From Desmodesmus armatus (lineage: Eukaryota > Chlorophyta > Chlorophyceae > Sphaeropleales > Scenedesmaceae): a stretch of DNA of 64,000 bases. Numbering within the stretch: position 1 is the stretch's first letter; each line of letters opens with the position of its first letter. The notes beneath the pieces are model-generated. The model searched no databases. It was not told the origin of the DNA and saw only the letters and a program-made list of their open reading frames with translations. Where the stretch lies: assembly GCA_007449985.2 (NCBI GenBank), contig VIIQ02000001.1:918501-982500 (forward strand), written 5' to 3'. Positions 47,575 to 59,440 of this stretch are shown here, piece after piece. Both the position numbers and the translations under genes were made by a program.

Positions 47575-50500
47575 TCACTGTAGTTGCAACACCTTCAGCA
47601 CAGCATCTAAATCTTCCAAGCTGTCCAACACCACCAGCTGGCCTGCACCAGCACCTGCAGCTGCCCCTGCTGCCTCTAGCTGCTCTCTGCTGAATATGCC
47701 TGTTGCAACAGCTACTGCTGTGCTGCCAGCCGCCAGCGCTGCCTGTATGTCCATGGGGGTGTCTCCTACATGGAAGCAGGCCTGGACACCGCCTGCGCAA
47801 CAGCAAGTGACAATGCCAGCAGCAAGGAGCAAGCACTGCCTGATGAGGATCACGCTGGTACCACATGTGTGTCTAGTCTGGCAGCTGCTGTAACAGATGT
47901 AACCAGTCTGTGCTTCCAGTGAGGCAGCGCTCCAACGCCCTCCTCCCTTCTGTGTCCGACACATGTAGACCCGTGCTGCCAGCACACGTGTGCATTTGGC
48001 AAGGTTGGCATGCAGGCTGGCGTCAGCACAGCATATGGACATGAAAGGGCTACACGCGCACACCCTGCAAACATACTTGCAGCAAACCGAAAGCCTCGGT
48101 GGGAGGTCACCCTTACCTGCGCACAGCTGTCGCGCCCTCTCTCCTGCAAGCCGGACAAACTCGCTGCGGTCCCTCCAGCTCTCCTCATAGTTGCCGCTGC
48201 ACAGATCTGAGCCAAAGCCGCCAAACCTGCAAGCAAACAAGGGGCAACATAGAAGCGTGTACACTAGGGCAGCCGACAGTAGGGAGGGTCGTGCATAATC
48301 GCACACCGCACCCATCACTTGCATGCACATCGCACCCATTAACTGCACAAGCCGTGGAGGATGCAGTGATGGTGCGGCCAAGTGCTCAACAAACCAGCGC
48401 CACAGCTTGCTGCTGCTTGTTACCATACTGCCGCTGGCGGCCGGCATGCAGGCACACACCAGTCTCTGAAATAATGTGCGCCTTGCGCTGGAATCGGACA
48501 AGAGGTGATGCCGTGGGCAACCCAGCCAGTGCATGTATGGGTTGATTCTAACTTTGAAAGAGCAGCTCAACCCCATTTTGGGCTGCATCATGTCGCCTGC
48601 ATTCACTGCTCTAGGCATGCTGGAGAGGCAGATGGTAGTGGTAGATGTTCTCGGTTTGGGTTGCCTGATCCAACAAAATCTGGCAACCCAAACCCAGACC
48701 ATCTACCACTACCATCTGCCTCCCCAGCATGCCTAGGGCAGTGAGCGGGTGGGCAGAAGGCGCAAAACCACACATCCAGCATCGACCAAAAATCTGAGGC
48801 AGCACCCTGATGGCCGCAGAACCCTAGTGGCACCAGCCTCCCCATGCTGCATCTGGCTGGCACCTGCCTTGTGCTGCACTGCACATGGGAGAGGAGTTTG
48901 CCAGCCAGACACAGCAATAGGAGGCCGAGGGAGTCGACTGCAGAGACAATTCAACCACACACATATGACAAAGTCGCCTCCAGGACCCATGATGCTGAGT
49001 CAGCAAACATGAGACTTCTCTGTAGTGAGCGCGTAAGTGAGCAAGAACGCATTCAGAAACCTCATGGCAGGAGTAGAGGCTGGTAGGGGTGTGCACGCCT
49101 AGCATGCTACAGTACCACACACCCCACAAGCCCCTTCCGCCTAGTGCTGGAAAACGTCACCTCAGATGACTCAAGACCTCTAGCTACCAAGTACTGAATC
49201 ATGTACTGAATACGCGGATAAAATCAGAACCTCACATGATTTGGGTGAGCAGGCTGTGAACTTGTACCCAGCATGCCAGACCACCACACCACACCACCTG
49301 CCCTTTCAGCCCAAGGGCATGGAAGGGTGCAAAGCTTCATCATCCTCACGCCACTGCATATGCTGATGCATCTTGGTCCAGGACAACCTGCGCAACGCAG
49401 CCTCCACCTGCTGTATCTGGCTGGTATCTGCCTTGTGCTGACTGCATATGGCGGATGTCTCAACCAGAAGCAGCGCCAGGAGGAGCCAGTCAACCGGCGT
49501 GAGTTGACGCCAAGGTACTGTGCCTGTCTAGCATGCTGGAGTACCACAACCCCCACCTGCCCCTCCAAGCCCAAGGGCATGCCATGATAGGGGTCTGTCC
49601 CCTTCCAATGGAGGGAGTATCTACCTCCCCCCCCCCCCCTCTACACCTCAGGTCAGCAGAAGCTTACTCACCGCAGCCTCCCCATGCTGCATCTGGCTGG
49701 CATCTGCCTTGTGCTGCCTTGCACCTGGCCATGTCAGCCAGAAGCACCAACAGGAGGCTGAGCAAGTTGACCGCAGAAACAGTCCAAGCACACACTTGAC
49801 AAAGTCAGCTCCGGGACCCCCACTGCTGAGTCAGCAAAACGAGACCTCCATATGACGACTGCAGGAATTAACACGCATGTGTGTGGACCTACTGGCATGA
49901 GCACAGGCTGGTAGATGTGTGCATGCTCAGCATGCTGTACTACCACACATGCCACATGCCCCTTCAGCTCAAGGGCATGAAAGGTTCTTTACCTTTGTCT
50001 ACCCTCGTCCCCTCCACACCTCAAGTCAGCTAAAGCCGGTCACAGCAGCCTCCCCATCATGCTTCTGGCTGGTGCCTGCCGTGCGCTGAAACTGCACATG
50101 GCGGACATCAACCAAAAGTAGAAGGAGGAGGCTGCCAGCCACAGGCTGTGGCGAATGCAAAAAAAGCTCAAGCATACTCTTGAGAAGGTCACCTGCCGCG
50201 CCTCAGTTGACGCAAGACCTCTACCTGTTCATGAGTCTGGTACTCAGTGATTGCGTAAGTAAGTACGGACGTACGGAAACTGGCACGGGTTATGTGAAAG
50301 AGTGCTGTACAAATCTCGCATGCTGGACCACCACACCGCACCACACCACCTGCCCCTTTCAGCCCCAGGGCATGGCAGGCCTTCCCCACCCTAGGGTGCA
50401 AACCTACATAGTCCGTCACCCCACTGCGTCTTGGTTGAGGACAACCCTGTCAACTCAGGCTCCCCATGCTGCATCTGGCTGGTATCTGCCTTATGCTGAG

Positions 50501-52740
50501 CTCCAAATGGCATACATATCAGCCAGAAGCAGGACATGCATGTCCATATGGAAGCTGAGTGGGTCGATTGCAGAAGCAGTGAGGGCGCACACTTGTGGAA
50601 GGGTTCAGACCTCTAGCTGTCCTCGTCTTTCTATACCTCATGTCAGCAGGAGCCTGTCAGCAGAAGCATGTCACTGCAGCCTCCCACTGCGCATTTGGCT
50701 GGTGTCTGCCGTGTGGTGAGCTACACATGAGCAAAATAATCAGAAGCAGCAGGAGGAGTCTCTATGGGTGACTCCTAGGAACAGCTCAAATCACCACCAC
50801 AACATGCATATGCACATGCACACACATGACGGTGCCATGCACACCATCTACGAGGCCTGGTAACCACCGCACGGCGCCCTTGCCACGCTTCTCAGCCACC
50901 TAATATGACCTCTCGCTGAGTCAGCAACTGGCAACTCAGCTGGCTCCTGCTGCTCCTGCGTGCTCCCTGCCTTGCGCCAACAGCACAACCAGGGCATCAG
51001 CAAGACGGAAGGGAACAAACCCACAACAATAGCAGGGAACCAGAAGCCAGCCGCTGCATTCCAACATGACAGTCAAGGGAACCCAGAGACATGTGTTCAC
51101 CCAGTCAGCTCACCGTGGTTGTGTGAAAAGGTGCTCAATGCCCAGCGCCTGCATCTTGCCCCACCCCACAGGCTCAAGGTTTCCTGTCACCAAACAGGTT
51201 GCCACATCACCACGCGCCTGCAGCAACACACACAGCAGCACCCGTCAGCAATCATGCAGGGCACTGCGCATTGGGCCTGATCCCAAAACTGCTTATGTCC
51301 CTGCTGATCCAGGCCCACAGTTCCTCAGGGCGGGTTCGCTCGACATTGAACAGTATACGCGCTGCATACACCATGCTGCTGCACACTAAACACTTTGTGG
51401 GTGTGATTATGCTGCACACACAAGGGTGCAGGTGTGCACTGATTGCACTGTCATTGCAACGAGCCAGGATGCATGACGTGATTTGCGACAATGCCTGGGG
51501 CTGCTGCTGCAACTAGTCCATAGCAAGCTTCAGCAATCAGGCCACAGGTCAGGGGCCTACCAGGTGCAAGACCCTCCTGAAGCCGACTAAAGCTCATAAC
51601 TCCTGCACAGTAGCTAGAAGGTCGGTCACCTTTTGAGCCCTGAGCTGACTTGTGTTGAGGCTGGGACTGGGTTTTGCTAACACCTGCATCGTAGTGTAAT
51701 GCACTGCCCTAGCCGCAGTATGTTCCTTGTATCACCCACGGCGTCACTTGCCTTGAGTGTCTCCAGCAGGCTCTGCACTCCTGGCAGCAGCTCCAAGCCC
51801 AGCCCAGCTCTGCTTGACTGTGAGGTGAAGTAGCGCGTCATAGCATCCTGAATCGCCGCCAGTTTGGGCATAGACTGCGACAATGCAACCACGGGAATGG
51901 CACTGCCATCAAAGTTTGATGCACACATACGAACATTTCAGGTAGACCTCGCCTTGCCAAAACCGAAGGAGGCAAAGGAGAAAAGAGAGGGGAGAAGAGA
52001 GGGAGAGAGAGGCGGGGGGGGGGGGGAGAAAGTGCGCGTGCTGTCAAACTGCCAGCGCTACTGGGTTGTGGCATCCACAGGACAGCCGCCAGTTTGGGCA
52101 GCGCTTGCTCACAGCCCACAGCCCACATGGGGTTTACATGTACTCAAAACACACCAAGCAACCTGATACTCGTGCTGCGCGAGCCAAGCACTGCGGCAGG
52201 TGCGCCAAGTGAGAGTACTGCACAACACCTGCTGCACATGCATGTGCGTTGGCGTGTCATCCAGGCCCCGCTCTTTCCTTGATGCCTCCTCTGTCTGTGC
52301 ATGTGCAGCCCGCTGGGTGTGCAAAGAAGCTCACCTGTTCTTTTGGTATGCCATGATGCTCCAACACCTTGAGCACAATGAGAGGGTCTGTAGAGCCGTG
52401 GTGCTCCACAACATCGATGTTTGTGTCCAAGCCAAACACCTCCTTGAAACCAGCAGTGAAGCACTCCTTGTGCAACTTGTTCGCCTCCTTGCCGATGGAG
52501 TGAATGAGCGTGCCGTCCACGTCTGTAGGGTGTTGTACGCACAGTCGTCGGCAGCACAGTGGTCAGCAGGGGTTGGTGAGTGGACAGTACCGCAGAGGGC
52601 TGCTCAATGGATGTTCAGGGCAAGCTAGTCGAAGGTGACAGCTGCCCACGTGTTTTGAGTGTGAGTGGAGCTTGAGGCTTACCGAAGCTAACCAAGGTGA
52701 CTGGCTTGGCTGCTGTGACGACCTGGTCCTGCACTGTCAT
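47575..52740 (-). CDS. HAD-superfamily hydrolase (phosphoglycolate-phosphatase-like)
   Basis: Six exons with perfect phase: 52740-52683, 52522-52335, 51874-51740, 51217-51114, 48226-48117 and 47792-47575, giving 270 residues. Motif I is FDVDGTLIHS (Asp20 nucleophile, Asp22). The helical cap follows (NKLHKECFTAGFKEVFGLDT; LAAIQDAMTRYF; LLPGVQSLLETLKA). Motif II is LVTGNLEPVGWGKMQALGI, with Thr about 138. The loop FGGFGSDLCSGNYEESWRDR precedes motif IV, HVGDTPMDIQAALAAGS, with Asp about 209 and 213. These residues are those needed for Mg-dependent phosphate-ester hydrolysis through an aspartyl-phosphate. The TGN...GFGSD arrangement is typical of bacterial and algal phosphoglycolate-phosphatase-like members, but the substrate cannot be inferred and no transit peptide is evident. 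Intron 51113-48227 is packed with diverged repeats and a long hairpin. It is head-to-head with the polymerase gene. Confidence 0.82.
48604..48743. repeat. long near-perfect inverted repeat (hairpin) in HAD intron
   Basis: Arms 48604-48665 and 48682-48743, 62 bases each, are reverse complements with four mismatches and are separated by a 16-base loop (48666-48681). Either transcript strand would fold into a stable hairpin. It lies within intron 51113-48227 of the HAD gene. It could be a small-RNA precursor or a miniature inverted-repeat element; no flanking target-site duplication was evident by eye. Confidence 0.85.
48837..50730. repeat. diverged dispersed/tandem repeat family in HAD intron
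   Basis: At least six diverged copies of a core resembling CTCCCCATGCTGCATCTGGC followed by TGGTATCTGCCTTGTGCTG occur at about 48837, 49399, 49679, 50049, 50461 and 50681. Shared neighbours include a CATGCTGGA-CCACACC block with CCCCTTTCAGCCCAAGGGCA. Spacing is irregular (220-560 bases), so this is an old, eroded tandem array or clustered mobile-element remnants. A 13-C run is at 49627-49639. Confidence 0.7.
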
Positions 52741-53060
52741 GCTGTGGCACCTCCCAGAAGTGGTGGGGTAACGCCTGACTGCGCAACGGGGTAGAACCGA
52801 TCGTGAAGACACGCAAATCATGGCAACTGGCGATTGCATCGACCATCAGCTCTCCTAGACGACGAGCAAGTTTGGGGGGTTGGATCATGAGTCATGATCT
52901 GAACCGCGGGTCGTGTCTGCTTTCGATTGCTGGGAAACATTTTAGTATGCTCCACATTGAAACAAACTAGCGTCATCTGCAGCAGCATGATCATGGCAGC
53001 AAGAATGAATGGCAGCACTGCTGACAGTGCAATGCAGTGTAGAAGAGTGCATTGAGTGTA
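52741..53060. promoter_or_regulatory. bidirectional promoter interval between HAD and polymerase genes
   Basis: Start codons at 52740 (minus) and 53061 (plus) diverge over 320 bases, which must hold both promoters. No named element was identified. Confidence 0.45.
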
Positions 53061-54003
53061 ATGCAGTTTGTGGCACTGGGGCCCAAACACACATTGATAG
53101 ATCTTCGTAGTGACTCAGTCACCATTGGAAGAGCCCAGTGGGATGGCCAGGATACACGCATCAGCAGACAGCATGTCCTAGTGGCCCCAACAGGGGATGG
53201 TGCCACTGTCACCGCGCTGAAGCCGTGTTACCTTCACTCTGGGGCAACAGGGGATTTGCAGCACCTTCGCAGTGGCCAAGTTGAGGTAAGCTGTGCCAAT
53301 ATTGTACCTTTTGGCCCCAAACCCCACCCGCCCTGGACTTGAGCACTGACATGCACATCCTCCCGAGCCAAACTTGTTTCACAAGTTGACCTGTGTGGCT
53401 GCTCCCCACACCTGCTTCTGCTGATGAACTGCAGCAGCTGAGGGTGGGAGATACGCTGTACCTCCTCAAGGCAGCAGGCAGCTACACAGCTGGCTTCCAG
53501 CTGCAGCGCACACCCATCAGCCATGCTGCTGACACCTCCACACAAGCAGCAGCACCAACACCAGCACCAGCACTTGGAGGCAGCCCCACCCAATCAGCAG
53601 CAGTAACAGCAGGCTCCCTCAGTAGCGTGGATGCAGATGCACCTGCTGCAAAACGCTATAAGTCAACAGCTTCTGCTGTCCATCCCCCAGCAGCAGCAGC
53701 AGCAGCAGCAGCAGCGCCTGCTGCTGCCAGCCTGGCAGGTTCTGCTGCTGCCAGCCCTGCTGCTGCCTGTACCTCAGCAGAGCAGCACCTCAGCAAGAGC
53801 ACAGGCTCGGTTGGTTGCACCATCACTGAGGCTGGTACCTTCAGTGCAGCTATAGCCGCAGCAGCAAAGGCTGGCTCCCCGGATCCTGTACCTGCAGTCA
53901 ACAACAGCAGCAAGACAGTGATACCCACTGTGCAGCAATCTCCGCAACGGGTTGTTCTGCCGCAGCAGCAGCATCCTGTGCAGCAGCCCCAGCAGCAGCC
54001 CTT

Positions 54004-54036
<33 letters not shown>

Positions 54037-57000
54037 CATGCAGCAGCAGGAGCAGTTGTTTGCCGGTGTGAGGCTGGTTGACTGGGATGGCCACCACACA
54101 CACCTGGCTCTCACAAGGGCAGCTGAGGAGGGCGCAGTGGTCAGCCAAGTCCTGGACAGTTCCACCACACACATCCTTGCAAGGTCGGATGCATACAACA
54201 CAGCACCTGCTGCTGAGTGTTGTGGACTTGCATGGCTTTCCATGCTGCCTGTGCATGTGCGTATCTTCTGTGCAAGCAACTGTTGGCCAGCCAGTATGTA
54301 GGATCACGCACCACCAGCAGTAAACCAGGCTCTGCTGTCTGTCAGCGTGCTGCTTCTGTTGTCTCTCAAATATGTGGGAAGCATGCAACCGATGCGTCAT
54401 CATCACAAACATTTTGTGTTCACACCTTCAATGCTGTGTTGCCCTGCATGTATGCATGTGTGTCTTCCCAGGCAGGAGCTGTCAGCTGCTGAGGTGCACA
54501 GGAGGCTGCAGGCAGGGGCGCAAAAGCAGCAGCAGCAACCCCGCCACCACCGCCTCTCAGCAACAGCCAAGCGCCCCTCACCCCGCACCAAGCCCTTACA
54601 GCGGCTCTCCCCCTTGCAACAGCAGCAGCAGCACCAGGCTGGGCTACAGGCAGCAGCCCTGGTATCATCCCCAGGGCATGTTCAGCAGTCGCCATCAGCA
54701 GCAGCAGCGCAGCAGCGTCAGGAGGAGGGTGGGCAGGGCACTAGCAGCAGTGGTCTGGGTGGCAGTGCCCAGTTGCCTGCTGGTGTGCAATTTGTGACGG
54801 TGGCTTGGATCAGCTCTTGCCTCAGGGCTAGACAGAGGTGGGCAAGCGCAAATGTTGTCAATATGCAGCCACACACTGTAACCCTGATATTTGTGTATTA
54901 CGCATACACATACACAAGACAGCTGCAGCCGTGCTGGCTGTTGACAATCAGCCCATGTACGAAAGCACATGCATGTGCTGTCTGAAGTGTTTCGGTGTTG
55001 CTTGCAACCTACCTCAGTAGCCGCAGCAGGCAAGCTTTGAGATGTTGGGGCGACACTGCCCTGCACGCTGCAACTGCTGTAGAACTGCCTGCTGTGTGCT
55101 GTGCTGTGCAGACTACCTGAGGCTCAGTTCTACATCCCCTTGCAGCACCAACTCCAGCCCGACCCCTCAGGCGCTCACACACTCCTACCCTCACAACCTC
55201 GACATGACCCCAAGCCTGCCACTCGTACTGCTGCTTGCGAAGGGTCGGCGGCTGCCACTCAGCTGTCACCCCTAGCAGCCGCAGCAGCTGCCGCAGCAGC
55301 TGCTGCCCCCAGTAGTCCAGCTGCAGCAGCAGCAGGGTATAGTGGTGCCGCCGGTGTCCCCATCAGCCCCATCAGCCCCCAGCAGCAACAGCAGCAGCTA
55401 GAGCGGGACTTTACTGGGGGCAAGGCCCAGCGGAGGGCTCAGAAGCAGCAGCAGGTTGCAGTGCCAGGGCCTGAAGAGATTTGTGAGCCAGGGACAGCCT
55501 GGGGCACTGACGACCGCTGGATAGAGGCCTGGGATGAAGCAGCAGGTGAGGTGGGGGTGCAGTACTGTAGCCAGCTGTTGCTGGGCTGCTTCTGCATGCA
55601 CGCTGACTGTTGCTGGTACAAGTTGGTGCAGGCTGCTTTTTGTCTCTCAAGCACAATTGTCGCCACACATTGATGGCGACACCACCTGCTTGCCACCCAT
55701 CCTGACCAGTTGATATGGTCACTGCGGAGGCTTCTGCAACACGGGCCTGGCAATGTCATGGACCCTTCCAACTGGTGTCGGTCCCGCCACATTGGCGCTG
55801 CTACTACTCAAGCCAGTGCAATGACTCACTTCATTTTTGCTGCTGGCTCCTCTTACCAGCGCTCGAGTCAATTGACCGACTCATGGTCCACTGGCACCAA
55901 ACAACAGCAAAACATCCCAGGCCTACTTCAGGAGCAGCCACCTCCCCACCAGGTGGTTCACACCACAGCGACAGCAGCAGTACCAGCAGCAGGCGAGACA
56001 GGGCGTCAGACCATGAGGATGAACAGTTGATGCCGTTCCAGCAGCAGCAGCAGCAGGCAGGGCAGGCGCTGGGGTCCAGCAGTGGTGGTGGTGGTGGCAG
56101 CAGTGAGGCGCCTTGTGAGCATGTGGCGTGCTCCCGGCTGACCTTCTGCCTGGTGGAGGAGATGGAGCGCCTCAAACGAAACTACCATGGCAGGGCAGAC
56201 CAGGTGTGCTGCTTTGGTTTTTTTCTTTAATGTTTCTCTACTTCCAATCATGTTTGAAAGGGCCCTGACTCAAGACGCCTTGTCGTGCAGCTTGGGTGGC
56301 TTTATCATTCAAATGGTGCTGGCATGACTCACTGACACCTACCCTGCATGCCAAAAGCAGAAAATATGGTCGTGTGTTGAAGAGCTGCTGTGCTGTAAGT
56401 GCGCGGAGCATAAACACATCAAGAGTGCTGTGCGGTGCTGTTCCAGCTGTTTCACAACATGCCAGGTTGACCTCTCTGCTCAACCGTGCTGTGCTGTGCA
56501 GTTTCGTATCAAGGCAGCCAGTCGCGCCATTTTGGAGCTAGAGCGGCTGCAGCAGCCTATCGTGGGGCCACAGGTGGGTGGATAGGGAAGAGAGCAGACA
56601 CATGCGCGCACACTCGCACACGCATCCATGTTCATACGTTGCAGGCGCAGCCGCTGACATGCAGGCTGCTGCAGGAGCTGGTCCCCGGTGACGATGCCAC
56701 AGTCCTGCCCTAAGAGGTTGCGGCTTTCATAACTTCCAGCAGCTTTGCATATCTCCTATGGTCCAAGTATGACTATCTGGGCAGGGATAACATTGAATTG
56801 GTCTTGCGAACTTGAATCCTTCACCTTGAAGTTGAAGGTCACAATGTGTTGGATTGTTGGCATGCATGGTGTGTCGTGCATGCAGGACATCGAGGCCCTG
56901 GCTGTTGGTGAGAAGAGCAAGGAAAAGCTGCAGGAAATTCTGCAGACGGGCCGGCTGAGGCGCAATGATGTGCTGGAGGGTAGCGAGCTGCACAGGACCC

Positions 57001-59143
57001 TCCAGCTGTTTATGACGTAGGTGACTCACGACTCAGCTCAGCAGCTTTGTTACTTGGCGTGTTGATGATCCAGACAGCCACTGCTATGCCCAGGCCTGTG
57101 GTTTGTGTGGATCAGAAATGCTGGCTGTGCCGTGCTGCGGCTGTACTGGCTGGCTGATGTTGCTGGGTGAAGCTGCACAATCTACACCAGGTATCGACGG
57201 TGTCCCGTGATGTCTGCCACTTGACAGAGACCTTTTTGGATTGACTTGTGTGTTTGCAGGGTGTGGGGCTGTGCGGACAGTACAGCGCGCAAGTGGTGGG
57301 GTGAGGGCTGTCGGAGCTTGGATGACGTGCGCAACAAGGCCAGTGGTTTGACTGCCATCCAGCAGATGGGCCTGCGGTACTACGACGACTTCCAGCACCG
57401 CATTCCACGCGCAGAGGTGACAGAGGCCGTTGCCATCATACGAGAGACCGTGCTGGACGTGCTGCAGGTGTGCGCGCGCAGGCATACTACTTCTGAACGA
57501 AGTATGTTGGGTTATGTGCGGTTAGATGTCCAGACGTGATATAATTGCCACCCTTATGCGCATGAGGTCTGCTTCTGGGGTGTGAACAGAACAAATGTAC
57601 AACTGTTGTGTTGGTGTGCTGCTTCCAGGATCTGACCGGCAAAGCAAGGAGTGACCTTGACCAGCAGCTGCATGTGCGCGCACTGGGGTCGTATGTCCGC
57701 GGCAAGCTTGACACCGGGGACATAGGTGGGCTTGATATGGTGCGCTTCACTTCATCCCTGCAGCATCAATGCTTGTCACATAATGATACACAGTACATTT
57801 TCAAATTCCAGCAGCCAGAAGCACTGTCGTCAGATGTGTGTTTCAGGCGCATGTGACGTGCCCACGGCCGCACCCAAACGCGCTTGGGCTAGGGTTCTGC
57901 TTTGTGCGTGGCTGTGTTGATGCCGCACAGTGATGTGTGATGCAGCCAGGTTCCTGCCTGACCGTGTACTGCTTTGCAGACATGCTACTGGCCCCTGGGC
58001 CTGCAGCAGAGGACGTGATGCCTGGCCCCTGTCGACCGGCCTGCTGCAGAGACTCAAGGCTGCTGGCTTTGTACCTGAGGTAAGGCATGCATTGGGTTTG
58101 TGCGGCAACCTTTGGAGTAGCCCAAACCTTGAGACGCAAGTGCCTGAGGTTGCAGGCATGGCACACAACCGCGACGGCAGGCGTCCGTTTATGCCGTTGA
58201 TCGCGCACTTGTTTGAGGGGTACAGCACTCTCGGGAACACCCCTTGGGACGTGGTGGTTGTACTGTCGCTGATGCTAGTGATGACAGTTCTGTTGCGGTG
58301 ACTGTCTGTGTGCCGTGTGTGTGCAGGGGTTGACGTTTGACCACAGGAGCCAGCACAGCTTGGAGACAGCCCCACGTGTGAGCTGGATGGGTGTGTACAA
58401 GGGCCCCTCCTCGCCCTGCTACAGGCGGCTGGACATCAAGGCCTATGAGCGCACTGCGCTGCCGTATGCAGTCAACTACTTCTCCAGTGGACAGGACTGC
58501 AGCAGAGCCATTAGGTGAGGTACATTTACTGCATTACAAGCAGACCGTTTTCTGGGTGAGGGCATGGGGTGGGTGTTCTCAGAATTCTTGCCGTGCTTGA
58601 AAGGCTAGTACTGGCGATGTTTCTATAAGCGATGCGGTTAATTGCTGCCAGAGTTACCGCCACAACACACTGAGCCTTCTGGGCATCATCTTGCACTATA
58701 CTGCTGCTGCCGCCAACAGGTACTGGTGCAACAGACCTACTCCTGACGTGGCAGCCCTCGCAGCCACCATCCACCCAGCAGCCAACGCCTTCCACCTGTC
58801 AGACACCGGCCTCTACGTGGTCTACAAAGCACAGCGCACCAAAGCAGCAGCCTCGCTAGCCAGCCGCAAAGGACTACGCCTCTCAGCCGCCACAGCAGCC
58901 GCCGCAGCAGCCGCAGCGGCGGCTGCTGCAGATGGGGATTCAGACGGGCAGGGTCGTGTGGGTGTTGACGCACAGGGTGAGGATGGTGCAGCGTCTGCAG
59001 CAGCTGCTGGTATACCTGTGATGACTGCTGACAGTCACGGGCCGGCGGGGCCAGCAGGCAGGGTGGAGTGCAGCTGTGAGAGTGACATTTTCAAGGCGGT
59101 GGGCTTGGCGTATGTTCCTCCACACTTGAGGAGCTGGCATTGA
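53061..59143 (+). CDS. family X DNA polymerase (Pol lambda-like) with N-terminal FHA and BRCT domains
   Basis: Gap-filling polymerase for base-excision repair and end joining. Exons: 53061-53285, 53435-54216, 54472-54837, 55112-55545, 55860-56203, 56502-56573, 56886-57016, 57260-57467, 57629-57725, 57980-58079, 58327-58514 and 58720-59143, about 1,120 residues. Residues about 1-90 form an FHA domain (TIGRAQ ... TRISRQHVLV ... LRVGDTLYLLK). A Gln-rich linker precedes a BRCT domain at about 283-460 (GVRLVDWDGHHTHLALTRAA; SSTTHILARSDAY; FVTVAWISSCLRARQR). The PolX core has the 8-kDa helices (AVGEKSKEKLQEILQTG), a fingers segment (ARKWWGEGCRSLDDVRNKAS; IQQMGLRYYDDFQHRIPR), GSYVRGKLDTGDIDMLLAP with two catalytic Asp, RRLDIKAYE with the third, and LPYAVNYFSSGQDCSRAIR. 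It ends in IFKAVGLAYVPPHLRSWH. Exon 57980-58079 is one base short of its required phase, at the CCCC run 58026-58029. All other phases agree. Confidence 0.82.
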
Positions 59144-59301
59144 TTAATGCCAGGTCATGAAACGCTGCCTGCATGGGTCAGCAGCTGGCAGCTCATGACG
59201 CGGGGTTTGACCCAAGCAGGGTGCACATGCACGTGTTGCTGTTATGAATCTTGTTGTGTGTGAAGGTGCATTGTGTGGCTGCAATATGCATCGTCTTCTG
59301 A

Positions 59302-59306
59302 TGTAA
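59302..59306 (+). promoter_or_regulatory. putative TGTAA polyadenylation signal of the polymerase gene
   Basis: TGTAA lies about 160 bases after the stop codon at 59143. Confidence 0.5.
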
Positions 59307-59440
59307 ACAACCATGTCTCTGCACAAATTTACCCAGCGTGACTGTGAAGGTCACTGCTTTGAGAGGTGTTGTACTGTGACTGTTGGTATGTTTTGTCTTG
59401 GACCCCTATACCTGCCCCGCCCAAAACACATGAAGCTTAC

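Noticed and set aside
51252..51512. Minus-strand frame with ARILFNVERTRPEELWAW
   Set aside because: It lies in the intron between HAD exons 51740 and 51114, which splice in perfect phase without it; no partner exons. It could be a remnant, but a gene is not supported.
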